From Cohnella sp. SGD-V74 (lineage in GTDB: Bacteria; Bacillota; Bacilli; Paenibacillales; Paenibacillaceae): a stretch of DNA of 64,000 nt. Of this stretch, positions 18,324-27,954 are shown piece after piece. Both the position numbers and the translations under genes were made by a program. The number at the start of each line of letters is the position of its first letter. Position 1 is the first letter of the stretch. Under the pieces are notes generated by a model. That model did not search any database. It was not told the DNA's origin and was given only the letters and a program-made list of their open reading frames with translations. The DNA lies in contig NZ_PVYW01000020.1 of NCBI RefSeq assembly GCF_003001675.1, positions 1 to 64,000 of the forward strand, written 5' to 3'.

Positions 18324-19250
18324 CTAGAACAAAGCGTAATCTTTGTTGACCTTGCGAATGATGCCGTTGACGACCATGATCAGCGCAAAACCGAACAGCG
18401 ACTGGTACACGCCGGCAGCTGTCGCCATTCCCATATCGAACGTGACCTTGAGCGAACGGTAGACGTAGGTGTCGAGAATGTCGGTCGTGCTGTACAGGAG
18501 GCCGTTATTCCCTACCATCTGATAGAACAGGTCGAATTGGCCTTTCATAATCGTGCCGAGCGAGAACAGCAGCAGAATGACGAAGGTACTCTTCAGCATC
18601 GGAACGGTAATGTGCCATGCTCTTTGGAAGGTGTTCGCGCCGTCTATTCGCGCCGCTTCGTAGTATTCCTCGCTAATGCCGGTAATCGCTGCAAGGTAGA
18701 TCACCATGCTGTACCCGAAATTTTTCCACAGATAGAAGAAGATAATGAAGAAGATCCACAGCGCAGGCTTGTTATAGACGTCCAAGGGTTCGGCTCCGAG
18801 CCGCTCCAGCACCGTATTCAGCACCCCTTGCTCGTAGTTGAACAAGTTGAACACGATGACGCTCAGAATGACGAACGAGACGAAGTACGGCAGGAACAAG
18901 ACGGATTGCGTAATTTTCTTGAACCACTTGCCTTTAAGCTCGCTGAGCAGAACCGCGACGGAGATCGACAACACGTTCCCGAGAACGATGAACGCCAGAT
19001 TGTACCCGATCGTATTCACGGTCAGTTCGATCAGCTTCCCGGACTTCCATAGGAATTCGAAGTTTTTCAGTCCGACGAAGTTCATATTGAACATGCTTGT
19101 ATTGAACTCGAACTGTACGAACGCGTAGTAGATTCCGATCATCGGCGCATAGTTGTTGATCAGAAAGTAGACGAGCACGGGAAGCAGCATGAGAAATAAA
19201 ATTCGATTTGCGTACAGCTCATGCCAGAGCCCTTTTCTTTTCGTTTTCAT
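18324..19250 (-). CDS. Sugar ABC transporter permease (LplB type, CUT1)
   Basis: A 308-residue permease whose N terminus (ANRILFLMLLPVLVYFLINNYAPMIGIYYAF) is characteristic of LplB. It has six predicted helices and the EAA loop YEAARIDGANTFQRAWHITVPMLKST. As the first gene of the operon it pairs with the LplC-like subunit to form the membrane channel. The 210 bases upstream (19251-19461) separate it from the chemoreceptor and must hold the operon promoter, but no clear -35/-10 pair was identified. Confidence 0.94.
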   Translation of the reverse strand: MKTKRKGLWHELYANRILFLMLLPVLVYFLINNYAPMIGIYYAFVQFEFNTSMFNMNFVGLKNFEFLWKSGKLIELTVNTIGYNLAFIVLGNVLSISVAVLLSELKGKWFKKITQSVLFLPYFVSFVILSVIVFNLFNYEQGVLNTVLERLGAEPLDVYNKPALWIFFIIFFYLWKNFGYSMVIYLAAITGISEEYYEAARIDGANTFQRAWHITVPMLKSTFVILLLFSLGTIMKGQFDLFYQMVGNNGLLYSTTDILDTYVYRSLKVTFDMGMATAAGVYQSLFGFALIMVVNGIIRKVNKDYALF

Positions 19251-19461
19251 GTTTCCCCTCTTTCCTCCTGTTGACTGATTAGCTTCTCCTTGGTGTTCGG
19301 TTCAGCTGCGTTGTTTGTCCGCCGCCTGAATTCAATATAGAAGAACGACAAAATCCGGTATAGTGAAAATCCGCTTCATCGTTGACCTTTTCGGCGTTTG
19401 ACGGCATGAACAAATCTGACTTTCCTGTACTTGAGCAGCTTTGTTCACTATTCCGGAACGG

Positions 19462-21558
19462 TTATTCCACCGCTTCCGAATCGGATTTGTTCAACGTAAA
19501 ACGGTTGAGCGCCTCCTTCAAAGACAAAGACAATTCCGATAAATGATCTGAAATTTCGACAAGACCGGCCCCCGCATGCTGTTGCTGCGACGCCAACGAG
19601 GCCACCTCTTGGGAAGCGGCTGAAGCCTGCTCGGACACCGCGCCGACATTGCCCATCGCTTCCGTGAGCATTCGCTCGCAGAGATGCAGCTCATGCACCG
19701 AACGGATCGTTTCGTCCAGCTTGTCCGCAAATTCGTTCATGTGCTTCTTCACATCGCCGAAGGTCGCTTCCGTGTCATGGACGGAATTTAACTGCTCCCG
19801 GAACAGAGGGGCCGCTTTCGATAGCACTCCGACAGTCTCTTCAATCTCCGACTGGATCGAGTGAGTAATCTGGCCGACGACTTCAATATTTTGCTTGGAT
19901 TGGTCCGCCAGCTTCCTGATTTCGTCCGCTACGACCATGAATCCCTTGCCTGCCGCCCCGGCCCGCGCCGCTTCGATCGTAGCGTTAAGCGATAAAATGT
20001 TCGTTTGCTTCGTCATCGATTCCAATACGTCCAGAATGCTCCGAATCGATAAAGTGCTTGTTTTCAACTGCTCGATCTTCTCGACCATGGAACGGGTTAT
20101 TTCTTCCGTCGCCATCGTTCTGGCTATCAGTTCCTTCATGGACGCCGTTCCCGTATCGCTGGCCCGCTGCACTTCGTCGGCTATTTTTCCCATCTGCGCG
20201 TTCAGCTCGATCACTTCGCCCATCTGCTCGCCGATCGCGGCGGTTGCTCCGCTTCCTCTCTCTGCCTCGGCGGCAAGGGTTGCCGCCCCTCCCGCGATTT
20301 CCTCGGTAGCCGTCGATACTTCCTTGGCGGACAATGCTATCGACTTGGATGCATCCGATAACGAGGTCGAGGTGTCGAATACTTGCCGAGCGGTGTTATG
20401 CGTCTGCCGAACCAGTTGATCGAGCTGTTCCATCATCTGATTAAAGCTTTCCCCCAGCTGCCCGATCTCGTCCTGGCTGCCCGGGCGAATTCGCACCGCC
20501 AAATTGCCGGTCGCCCCTTCGTTCATCAGATTCCTAAGTTGAATAAGCGGGGATGCGATCATACGCACAATGACAAGAGACAGCGCAATCGCCACGAGCG
20601 CGGAGATCGCCAGAGCTCCTATCGTAAAGTCGCGAATCTGCTTCGTATTTTTAACCAAATCGTCGACCGGGAAGCTGCCCACAACGTACCATCCGGTATG
20701 CTCCGACCGGCTGAATACGACCAACTGGCTTTGTCCCTGCTCGTCGACGACCTCCTCGCTCCCCGACAGCAGAGGGGCGCCGCTGTCGTCCGCCGGAATA
20801 TGAACAAAGGATTTCGACCCGATAAGCTCGTAATCGGAATGATACTGCAGCTCCTCTTGGACGGAGAGGATCATGAATTGTCCGCTGCCGCCGACTTCCA
20901 GATCGTCCAGTTGGGATTGAATCGCCTTGATGTTCAATTCCAAGAGAACGACGGCTCTCTGTTCGACCAAGTATTTAATCACACCGAAGGTTGGAGTCGT
21001 TGACGGATCGTGAATCCCCGTGCGGCTCATATCGATCCAATAGACTTGCTCCTCTCTCTCCAGCGCTTCTTTGAACCAGACCTTGTCGCCTGCTTGCTCG
21101 ATGTTTTTAACCGTCCCCGCCTTGGAGATTTTGGATAAAGTTCCGCCATTCAGATCGAACAGCGTGATCCCGACGAGATTGTCGTCCGTGTATACCATGT
21201 GCTTGATTTGATCCTCATAGGCCGTTAAGGATTCCGGATCCACTTCTTGATCGGTAGAATTCAATACGATGCCGATAATCGCCAGCGACAGCTCCCTGTC
21301 CGCCATAAAACTCGTGGCCAGATCGTCGTATTGCTTGAACAGCATATCCAGCCTGGCTCTCGTCTGAACGATCGTGCCTTGACTGGCTTGCGACACCTCT
21401 TCCTTCACGATCTCTTTCGACTTGACGTAGGACGATACGCCAACAACCGCTACCATCAGAAGAACGAAAACGAAGAAAAACAAAAACAGCTTTATCCCTA
21501 CCTTGCGTGCCGGGTTTAGCTTGGACAGAGCAATGCCGTTCTTCAAAAAACGCTTCAT
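19462..21558 (-). CDS. Methyl-accepting chemotaxis protein
   Basis: A 698-residue chemoreceptor. A transmembrane helix lies near residues 22-45, a periplasmic dCache-like domain near 46-300, and a second helix near 305-325. A HAMP domain follows ([22 protein letters not shown]). The long signalling coiled coil has the conserved hairpin [24 protein letters not shown], where the usual Glu of ARAGEAG is Ala. The product signals to CheA/CheW. Its position beside a sugar importer suggests it steers cells to the same sugars, perhaps via the binding protein; this is inference. GCGGGGC precedes the ATG. Confidence 0.93.
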   Translation of the reverse strand: MKRFLKNGIALSKLNPARKVGIKLFLFFFVFVLLMVAVVGVSSYVKSKEIVKEEVSQASQGTIVQTRARLDMLFKQYDDLATSFMADRELSLAIIGIVLNSTDQEVDPESLTAYEDQIKHMVYTDDNLVGITLFDLNGGTLSKISKAGTVKNIEQAGDKVWFKEALEREEQVYWIDMSRTGIHDPSTTPTFGVIKYLVEQRAVVLLELNIKAIQSQLDDLEVGGSGQFMILSVQEELQYHSDYELIGSKSFVHIPADDSGAPLLSGSEEVVDEQGQSQLVVFSRSEHTGWYVVGSFPVDDLVKNTKQIRDFTIGALAISALVAIALSLVIVRMIASPLIQLRNLMNEGATGNLAVRIRPGSQDEIGQLGESFNQMMEQLDQLVRQTHNTARQVFDTSTSLSDASKSIALSAKEVSTATEEIAGGAATLAAEAERGSGATAAIGEQMGEVIELNAQMGKIADEVQRASDTGTASMKELIARTMATEEITRSMVEKIEQLKTSTLSIRSILDVLESMTKQTNILSLNATIEAARAGAAGKGFMVVADEIRKLADQSKQNIEVVGQITHSIQSEIEETVGVLSKAAPLFREQLNSVHDTEATFGDVKKHMNEFADKLDETIRSVHELHLCERMLTEAMGNVGAVSEQASAASQEVASLASQQQHAGAGLVEISDHLSELSLSLKEALNRFTLNKSDSEAVE

Positions 21559-21727
21559 TCTAGATGCCCCGCTTTCTTCGTAGTATGTGATTCCGTTTAC
21601 CCGCTATTGTCGACACCCTTCGATTCCCGTAACAGTGAACGATTATGAGATTCGTGAACAAAGGACTAACTTCCCGATATACGGGAGTGCAGATTGTTGC
21701 TTCCGTTGAACTTTCTTTACCGAACGT

Positions 21728-21776
21728 AAAAAAAGCGACAGCCATGAACGCGAATCTTCGCGTCCTTGACTGTCGC
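21728..21776 (-). terminator. Rho-independent terminator after the GH43 gene
   Basis: On the minus strand GCGACAG pairs with CTGTCGC and an inner ACGCG/CGCGT stem extends the hairpin. Seven T follow. It lies 15 bases past the GH43 stop. Confidence 0.85.
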
Positions 21777-21791
21777 ATGTTCGGGCAGCGC

Positions 21792-22730
21792 TTAGCCGCC
21801 GAAAACGGTCTTGATCCTGTCGTATTCTTCCGCCGTAATCGGCAGCACGGTTCCGTGCTTAAATCCATACGGGAAGCTGAAGCTCTCGTCCGAGCGAACG
21901 AAGCGGCCGCTCTCCAGCGAATCGGAGACGAACGGCACATAACCCTGCCCCTCGCCCTCCACGCCGTAGAAATCGAGCATGAGACACCATTTTCCGTCTT
22001 TCAGCCGGAATGCGGTCGGCGCTTCATATACGCCCTGTCTCAGCTTGGCCATCTCCTCGTCGAACGCTTCGCTTCGAACGTAATCGCTCCCCGCAATCGA
22101 GCTTCCCTTCTCCAATATGATCGTCTCGGGATTGTTCTCGCTCTTGAGGAAACGATAGAAGCTGCCGTTCTCCTCGTAGACTGCGGAGTCGATGATCCCG
22201 CTGTCCTCCTTGCGGCATAGCAGCTCCGGAACGGTGAAGTTCTCGAAATCGCGGGTTCGCGAATAATAGATGGCTTTGGGACCGTAGTCGTTCGAAGCGT
22301 GCGACGAAGACCAGTGAAGAACGTAGTCATCTTGCCGGGGATCATAGATGACGTCCGGCGCCCACAAGCAGCCGAACCGCCCGTCTCCGAGCTGAACGAG
22401 CCGCTGCTCCGACCAGTTCGTCAAGTCGTCCGATTCCCATAGCGCCAAGCTCTTGCTGCCTTCGATCCCGATGTTCTTCCAGCTGCCCCGGTATTTGCCG
22501 TGAAAGCTGTTAGCCAGACTGAGATCGGTAGATATAATGTAAAACTTCCCGTTGTTCGCTCTGACGATCGTATGATCGCGCACGCCTTTCTCTCCAAGCC
22601 GGCTTTCCAGAACCGGGTTCCCCCCGTTCACCTGCTCCCAGCGGAAGCCGTCCGTGCTTAGCGCAAAATAGACCTGTTCCCCGTCCGGCGTTCTCTTCTC
22701 CTTAAAATGAACGAACAAATAAGCTTCCAT
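21792..22730 (-). CDS. GH43-like glycoside hydrolase
   Basis: A five-bladed beta-propeller enzyme of 312 residues. Visible elements: an N-terminal YLFVHFKEK, EKGVRDHTIVRANNGKFYIISTDL with the base Asp candidate, WAPDVIYDPRQDDYVLHWSSS, and YEAPTAFRLKDGKWCLMLDFYG with a Glu acid candidate. The C terminus ends KHGTVLPITAEEYDRI. No signal peptide. The ATG at 22730 is chosen because GAGGAGG lies 9 nt upstream; a longer frame starts at 22766 with no clear site. Probable substrates are arabinosyl or xylosyl side chains. It sits downstream of the GH51 and DUF6171 genes on the same strand. Confidence 0.85.
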   Translation of the reverse strand: MEAYLFVHFKEKRTPDGEQVYFALSTDGFRWEQVNGGNPVLESRLGEKGVRDHTIVRANNGKFYIISTDLSLANSFHGKYRGSWKNIGIEGSKSLALWESDDLTNWSEQRLVQLGDGRFGCLWAPDVIYDPRQDDYVLHWSSSHASNDYGPKAIYYSRTRDFENFTVPELLCRKEDSGIIDSAVYEENGSFYRFLKSENNPETIILEKGSSIAGSDYVRSEAFDEEMAKLRQGVYEAPTAFRLKDGKWCLMLDFYGVEGEGQGYVPFVSDSLESGRFVRSDESFSFPYGFKHGTVLPITAEEYDRIKTVFGG

Positions 22731-22766
22731 CGCTCCGGCCTCCTCGTCGATTTCTCTTTCCCCCAT

Positions 22767-22841
22767 TCAATCGCCCCATCGGCTCAGTATGGCCTCGTAT
22801 TCGCTTCTTGTAAGAGGCAGAATCGAGCCGTGACGCTTCTT
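22767..22841 (-). pseudogene. C-terminal relic of a second GH43 gene
   Basis: This stretch reads KKRHGSILPLTRSEYEAIL, then SRWGD and a stop. It mirrors the C-terminal tail of the adjacent GH43 (KHGTVLPITAEEYDRI). It has no start codon or body. It ends exactly where the longer frame of the live GH43 begins and starts at the stop of the DUF6171 gene. It looks like what remains after a tandem GH43 was deleted. Confidence 0.65.
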
Positions 22842-23149
22842 CAAGCATGATGACCTCCGTTGGAGTATCGTCGCCAGCCGATTCCTCCCGGCGCAGGACA
22901 GCTTTTATCCTTGAATTTTGCGGCGATTCTGACGAAGCATCCGCATAACGCGCACGTATGCCCTCCGACGAGCTTCGAGCAATCGCGACACAGGGTCAGC
23001 CTCTCATGATAGACGTCGTCCGGGACGCATATTCCGCTGTCGGAATGAAACATCGGCGCAGCCAGCATCCGGTCGATCCGATCCTCGGACACCTGATAAT
23101 CGTCCCGGCAGCCCTTGCACGGCAGAGCGCTTCCCGTCTCCGTTCTCAT
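22841..23149 (-). CDS. DUF6171-type cysteine-rich small protein
   Basis: A 102-residue protein with two pairs of Cys-x2-Cys-like motifs (LPCKGCRDD and CALCGC) plus LTLCRDC, consistent with zinc ribbons. The pattern CKGCRDDYQVSEDRIDRMLAA matches small proteins of unknown function in Paenibacillaceae (DUF6171). Its ATG shares one base with the stop of the GH51 gene (TAATG), indicating translational coupling. Why a zinc-ribbon protein is coupled to an arabinofuranosidase is unknown. The C-terminal HHA and stop lie at the edge of the GH43 relic, so the tail may have been altered. Confidence 0.78.
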   Translation of the reverse strand: MRTETGSALPCKGCRDDYQVSEDRIDRMLAAPMFHSDSGICVPDDVYHERLTLCRDCSKLVGGHTCALCGCFVRIAAKFKDKSCPAPGGIGWRRYSNGGHHA

Positions 23150-24639
23150 TACCGCGATTGGAGCTCGAGAACCGCGACGGACATCGGCGGCAGGCCAACC
23201 GTCAGCAGCTTGTCCGCGATGGTGAAATCGGTAAACGCCGCCGGCGCGACCCGGTCGGGGCCGTCGAACGTATTGTGGCCGTCCGTCCGATCGGAGGCGA
23301 GAATCGAACCTTTGACCTCCACGTCGCCTTCAGCCCATCCGCGAAGCTCGACTTGCACGCTGGCCCCGGAAAGGTGATCCAGATTGCACAGGCTCAAGTG
23401 AATGCGGCCTTCGGCGTCGCGGGAAGCGGATGCGGAAATTTGCGGCAAAGCTTCTTGGCCGCTTCCGATCTGCTCGACGCTCTCGTGCAGGTCCAGCAAT
23501 TCCGCGTCCTGATGGACTTTGAACAGATCGAACACATGGTAAGTCGGCGTCAGCAGCATGCGCTCGCCCTCCGTCAGAACGACGGACTGCAATACGTTGA
23601 CTAATTGCGCGATATTCGCCATGCGGACTCGGTCGCTGTGCCGGTGGAATATGTGCAGCGTGATCCCGGCGACGAGCGCGTCGCGAATCGTATTTTGCTG
23701 ATACAGGAAGCCCGGATTCGTGCCCGGCTCGACATCGTACCACGTTCCCCACTCGTCCACGATCAGCCCGATGCGCTTGTCTGGATCATACTGGTCCATG
23801 ATGGAAGAGTGCCTGGAGATCAACTCCTCCATATGCAGCGCCTTGCGCAGCGTGATGGCCCACTCGGATTCCGGGAATCCGGTGGCGGCGCCTTTGTTCG
23901 ACCAGGACCCCGGTATCGTATAGTAGTGCAGCGTGATGGAATCCATATAACGATGTGCCTGCTTCATCAGCGTTTCCATCCAATAATAGTCCGCCTCGTT
24001 CGGTCCGCATGCGATTTTGTGAATACGGTTGTCGCCATAGCTGCGGACATAGGTTTGGAATTGACGGTAGAGATCTGCGTAATATTCCGGGCGCATATTG
24101 CCGCCGCAGCCCCAGTTCTCGTTGCCGACGCCGAAATACTTTACCTTCCAGGGCTGCTCCCGCCCGTTGGTCTTGCGCCACTCGGCCATCGGCGACACGC
24201 CGTCGAACGTCAAATACTCGACCCATTCGGACATTTCCTGCACAGTGCCGCTGCCTACATTGCCGTTAATGTACGGCTCGCATTCGAGCAATTCGCATAG
24301 TCTCATAAACTCGTGCGTGCCGAAATGGTTATTTTCCACGACGCCGCCCCAGTGCGTGTTGACCATGCGCTTGCGGTTCTCCCTCGGACCGACTCCGTCC
24401 TTCCAATGATATTCATCCGCAAAGCAGCCTCCCGGCCATCTCAGCACGGGAATTTGGAGCTGCTTTAAAGCCTGCAGCACATCGTTGCGGATGCCGTTCG
24501 TATTCGGAATCGGAGAGTCCTCCCCAACCCATAGCCCTTCATAAATACAGCGCCCGAGGTGTTCCGAGAAATGTCCGTAAATGTTGCGGTTGATCGTGCC
24601 TTTCGCCCGATCCGCGTGAATGACAATCCGATTGGCCAT
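23149..24639 (-). CDS. abfA: Alpha-L-arabinofuranosidase, GH51
   Basis: A 496-residue intracellular exo-enzyme releasing terminal L-arabinofuranose from arabinan, arabinoxylan or arabinogalactan oligosaccharides. Family signatures: [43 protein letters not shown], the acid/base Glu in [12 protein letters not shown], and the nucleophile Glu in [26 protein letters not shown]. The length matches the family and there is no signal peptide. AAGGAGAG lies 9 nt upstream of the ATG at 24639. It heads a minus-strand group with DUF6171 and GH43. Confidence 0.96.
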   Translation of the reverse strand: MANRIVIHADRAKGTINRNIYGHFSEHLGRCIYEGLWVGEDSPIPNTNGIRNDVLQALKQLQIPVLRWPGGCFADEYHWKDGVGPRENRKRMVNTHWGGVVENNHFGTHEFMRLCELLECEPYINGNVGSGTVQEMSEWVEYLTFDGVSPMAEWRKTNGREQPWKVKYFGVGNENWGCGGNMRPEYYADLYRQFQTYVRSYGDNRIHKIACGPNEADYYWMETLMKQAHRYMDSITLHYYTIPGSWSNKGAATGFPESEWAITLRKALHMEELISRHSSIMDQYDPDKRIGLIVDEWGTWYDVEPGTNPGFLYQQNTIRDALVAGITLHIFHRHSDRVRMANIAQLVNVLQSVVLTEGERMLLTPTYHVFDLFKVHQDAELLDLHESVEQIGSGQEALPQISASASRDAEGRIHLSLCNLDHLSGASVQVELRGWAEGDVEVKGSILASDRTDGHNTFDGPDRVAPAAFTDFTIADKLLTVGLPPMSVAVLELQSR

Positions 24640-24784
24640 GTTCGCACTCTCTCCTTAAATTAATATTTTTATTAATTACATACTAAATTCATTAACTACA
24701 ATTCCTATAATAAAAGCGGATTCATAAAATCGCAAACCTTTTTTATTTAGTAAACAGACTCCTGCTCTATCGTGACGACAATTC

Positions 24785-26794
24785 TCAATATCCGATCATC
24801 GGGATAGATTTAGGCAGCCTGTCATAGGGCTTCATCTCTCCGTTCTTGACCTTATAGAGCACCTGTGAAGTTTCGTAAGCCGCCTCCATCAGTTCTTCGT
24901 AAGGCTGCATACAAATGTCCACCATGCCGATCTGATAATTTTCTCCGTCATATCTGCCCAGACAGAACTGGTCGTTGTATTGGAACCAGTGCGCGCCCAC
25001 GCCATAGGGATGGGCTGCGACTTTCTCTACGAAATGCCTCCACATTACCCCTCGTTCCTCTTGATTGGGAACGCCCTTCAGGCCTGTGGCTGGCAGCCCT
25101 CTGTCCAACGCGCCGCAGTGGTACTCTCCAAGCAATATAGGCAGGTTCACGCCTGCATTCTTAACGAAGTCCATATCGCGAGCAGGATCGAAATCATAGC
25201 AATTGATCGAGAATACGTCGAAGTATTCCCATCCCGCCATCATGTCAAGATTGTAGGCTTTCGACCACCTTAGTCCGAGATTCAAATGGTTGGGATCAAT
25301 CGTTCTGCAGGCCAGGGACGGTATCTTAATATATTCGCGAATGAGATGTACAGAGAAGTTTCGAATATCGGGTTTGGATTTAGGATAAATCGCGGAGCAA
25401 TCCTTTATGGGTCGTTCAAAATCCGAGAAGCTTTCGAATTGAGAATCCCAAGCTTTATTGAGCTGATCGATCGTCTCGTAACGGTTTATCAAGTATTGAA
25501 TAAAGCCCAGCCGACAATGCGTTTGAGCGGGATTGCGCAATACTTCGTCGGCAATGGCCAAGCCCTCCACGAAGTTAAACTCCGGTTCATTTCTGAGAAA
25601 ATATCCGATCAGCCATACGTCATCCTTCCATGCCGCTAACTGTTGCGCATATTGCTCCGACTTTTCTTGATACTCCGGAGATAACACATCCGGGAAATCC
25701 CTGAAAATAAGCGTGTCGGTTGTCGGAAAGTTGGGCAATTCCCGAACGTAGGGCAGCTTCGCCCTGCCATTGTTGACGCCTAACCCGGGGAAATTTCCTT
25801 GCGAATTGATTCCGTTTTTCATCAAAATACGGTGAGAGATTTCTTCCCATTTTTCCAGCCACTCTTCACCATAAACTTTTTTCATATTCAGGGCAGTGAA
25901 ACTAACGATTTTATATTGATCCGGGGGCATATAAGCAGCGCGCCTCATTGTCCCCATTCTGTAAAACTCCTTATACTCCGGATCTTCCGGATCCGGCAGC
26001 CAGTCGCACAGCTCTTCCAGACTGTCGACGCGGCAGCGGTCGCCCGGATTCGTGCCGCAAGGACCTAACGAGAAATAGTCGCAGCCGTCCGGGTCTACCA
26101 AATGCCATCGTCCATCCTCTGACTTGAAGGTCGAGAAAAAACCTGTGCCCGTTTTAAGCTTCCGGGTCTGATCTCCTCCCCATATGTTCCATTCGGGAAA
26201 CGGATATTCCGCTCGGCCCTCGTTGGCTTTCAGTTTCTCCTTTAACTCCGCCAAGGAATGTATTTTGTTCGGCCAGTCTTTTTCCTTCCATTGACCGAAT
26301 TCGTCAACCATTTTTTTCCGAGGAATCGGAAAATGAGTCGGCTGTTCGTCTGTTAAGCAGAAATTTTCGAACCGTACTTTGACGTCATGAAAAGTCTTTT
26401 CTATCCCCAGTTCAAACCGATCGACGGCGTCCAATTCGGTACGCTGCCCGTGCACGACCAATTTTAGCGTTCCTGGCGTACGGTTCGTGAAGATCGTGCT
26501 ATTGTCCAAAAGATAAAGATCCAGGCAAATCCTTGTTTTAAGCTTCGGCAGCAATCCGAAACGCATGAATATCCTTTCATCGTCTTCTCCGGGGACAAAA
26601 CATCGAAACATCATCGCTGCGGAGTGTTCCTCCAGCACTTCTATGTCGCCGACTATATATCGTTTTCCTGAATGTTTGACTTGATCCAGCGTAATTCCCC
26701 CGCCGTCCGCACCAAGCGCAACCACGCAACTGTCTGTATCGAGCGTAACGAATGTCGCATCCCTGGCTACCGAATTCGTAAAGTTAATCTTCAT
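24785..26794 (-). CDS. GH50/agarase-like TIM-barrel glycoside hydrolase
   Basis: A 669-residue protein with an N-terminal beta-sandwich (about 1-170) and a TIM barrel. Active-site-like motifs: GYFLRNEPEFNF (acid/base Glu), PILLGEYHCGALDRGLPATG (nucleophile Glu), VGAHWFQYNDQ, and GRYDGENYQIGMVDI. These resemble GH50 beta-agarases and related beta-galactanases, but the rest is divergent and there is no signal peptide. A beta-galactoside substrate is likelier than agar in this arabinose/galactose locus; that is inference. The ATG at 26794 follows GGGAGGT by 7 nt; the TTG at 26809 lies within that site and is rejected. Confidence 0.75.
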   Translation of the reverse strand: MKINFTNSVARDATFVTLDTDSCVVALGADGGGITLDQVKHSGKRYIVGDIEVLEEHSAAMMFRCFVPGEDDERIFMRFGLLPKLKTRICLDLYLLDNSTIFTNRTPGTLKLVVHGQRTELDAVDRFELGIEKTFHDVKVRFENFCLTDEQPTHFPIPRKKMVDEFGQWKEKDWPNKIHSLAELKEKLKANEGRAEYPFPEWNIWGGDQTRKLKTGTGFFSTFKSEDGRWHLVDPDGCDYFSLGPCGTNPGDRCRVDSLEELCDWLPDPEDPEYKEFYRMGTMRRAAYMPPDQYKIVSFTALNMKKVYGEEWLEKWEEISHRILMKNGINSQGNFPGLGVNNGRAKLPYVRELPNFPTTDTLIFRDFPDVLSPEYQEKSEQYAQQLAAWKDDVWLIGYFLRNEPEFNFVEGLAIADEVLRNPAQTHCRLGFIQYLINRYETIDQLNKAWDSQFESFSDFERPIKDCSAIYPKSKPDIRNFSVHLIREYIKIPSLACRTIDPNHLNLGLRWSKAYNLDMMAGWEYFDVFSINCYDFDPARDMDFVKNAGVNLPILLGEYHCGALDRGLPATGLKGVPNQEERGVMWRHFVEKVAAHPYGVGAHWFQYNDQFCLGRYDGENYQIGMVDICMQPYEELMEAAYETSQVLYKVKNGEMKPYDRLPKSIPMIGY

Positions 26795-26935
26795 CCTATA
26801 ACCTCCCAAGTATAAAAGTTAGAACTATCTTGATTCTTAAATCAAAGAGAGGATATAGCAATGCAAGATCCCATTATCTTTGTAAAATAGCGACTTTTTT
26901 TCGATATCGCGCAGAACATATCGCCCCGAAATCGG

Positions 26936-26941
26936 TATAAT
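26936..26941 (+). promoter_or_regulatory. Putative -10 element for the AraC regulator
   Basis: A perfect TATAAT lies 38 bases upstream of the start at 26980, in the divergent region between two oppositely oriented genes. No good -35 was seen. Confidence 0.35.
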
Positions 26942-26979
26942 TAAAATCCCCTATTATGCGATGCTTGGAGTCGATCACT

Positions 26980-27894
26980 ATGAACGCTATATTGCACTAT
27001 CGGGTGAACGGCAGCCGATTGCCCAAAATCATTTTTATGGAGAAAGTGACGGTAACCCCTCCTCATATTCATATCCGAAGAAAAACGGAGGAGTTCATTT
27101 TGTACTTCGTGCTTGCAGGAGAAATGTATTTGAATGAAGGAGATCGCCGCTATGCGTTAAAAGCCAACGACTTGCTGATTCTTGATCCTCATCAGGAACA
27201 TTACGGAACGAAAGCCGCAGCGTGCACTTACTTTTACATTCACTTTGCGCACGATCAAATGGAGGAACTGGCTAAGCATGAGGAAATTGTGAAAAATGAA
27301 TTAATCATTGAGAGGCTAACCGCGTTAAAAACACATGAATGCAAGTCCGGAGAGAACGCATCTTCACACCTTGCGGTCCCAAAACTCTTTCACTCCAAGC
27401 CGAACAGTACCGTTGTAAGCCTTCTCCATAAGCTCAGAGAAGCGCACCATAACCGTCTGGAGCACTTTCAATTGATGACCGGAACCCTTCTTCTAGAATT
27501 GCTGATTACGTTGTCCAGGGAGTTTACCGCCAGCTTCCTGTTCAGTGAGCATTCCGTTTCGAAGACCCGCTCCACTCGCATGATCCATGATCTATTGTCC
27601 TATTTTCAAAACGACTATGCCTCGGACATTCGCGGAGCGACCATTGAAGACAGATACAACTGTAATTTTGATTACTTAAATCGCATGTTTAAGAAGGCAA
27701 CGGATACAACCATTTTTGCTTATTTGAATGAACTTCGAATTTCAAAAGCGAAGCAAATGCTGTACGACGGGTCGGGAACTCTATCCGAAATATCGGAAAA
27801 ATGCGGCTTTAAGGACGTCTACTACTTCTCTAAAGTATTTAAGAAATATACGGGGCTTACTCCTGGGGTATATTCTAAAAACAGGCGTTGGTAA
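26980..27894 (+). CDS. AraC-family transcriptional regulator (cupin sensor)
   Basis: A 304-residue protein. Residues 15-90 form an AraC-binding cupin (TPPHIHIRRKTEEFILYFVLAGEMYLNEGDRRYALKANDLLILDP). The C-terminal 100 residues form two helix-turn-helices (FDYLNRMFKKATDTTIFAYLNELRISKAKQML, LSEISEKCGFKDVYYFSKVFKKYTGLTPGVY). It is divergent from the GH50-like gene, which it probably regulates in response to a sugar. The ATG at 26980 is preferred over 26956 because GGAG lies 9 nt upstream. Codon use is more AT-rich than its neighbours, so it may have been acquired with the GH50-like gene. Confidence 0.9.
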   Translation: MNAILHYRVNGSRLPKIIFMEKVTVTPPHIHIRRKTEEFILYFVLAGEMYLNEGDRRYALKANDLLILDPHQEHYGTKAAACTYFYIHFAHDQMEELAKHEEIVKNELIIERLTALKTHECKSGENASSHLAVPKLFHSKPNSTVVSLLHKLREAHHNRLEHFQLMTGTLLLELLITLSREFTASFLFSEHSVSKTRSTRMIHDLLSYFQNDYASDIRGATIEDRYNCNFDYLNRMFKKATDTTIFAYLNELRISKAKQMLYDGSGTLSEISEKCGFKDVYYFSKVFKKYTGLTPGVYSKNRRW

Positions 27895-27954
27895 AGGGGA
27901 AGAATCGTCAACGATTCGTAATGGACGAAGCTCGGCGACAAGCTCGAAGCCGCA

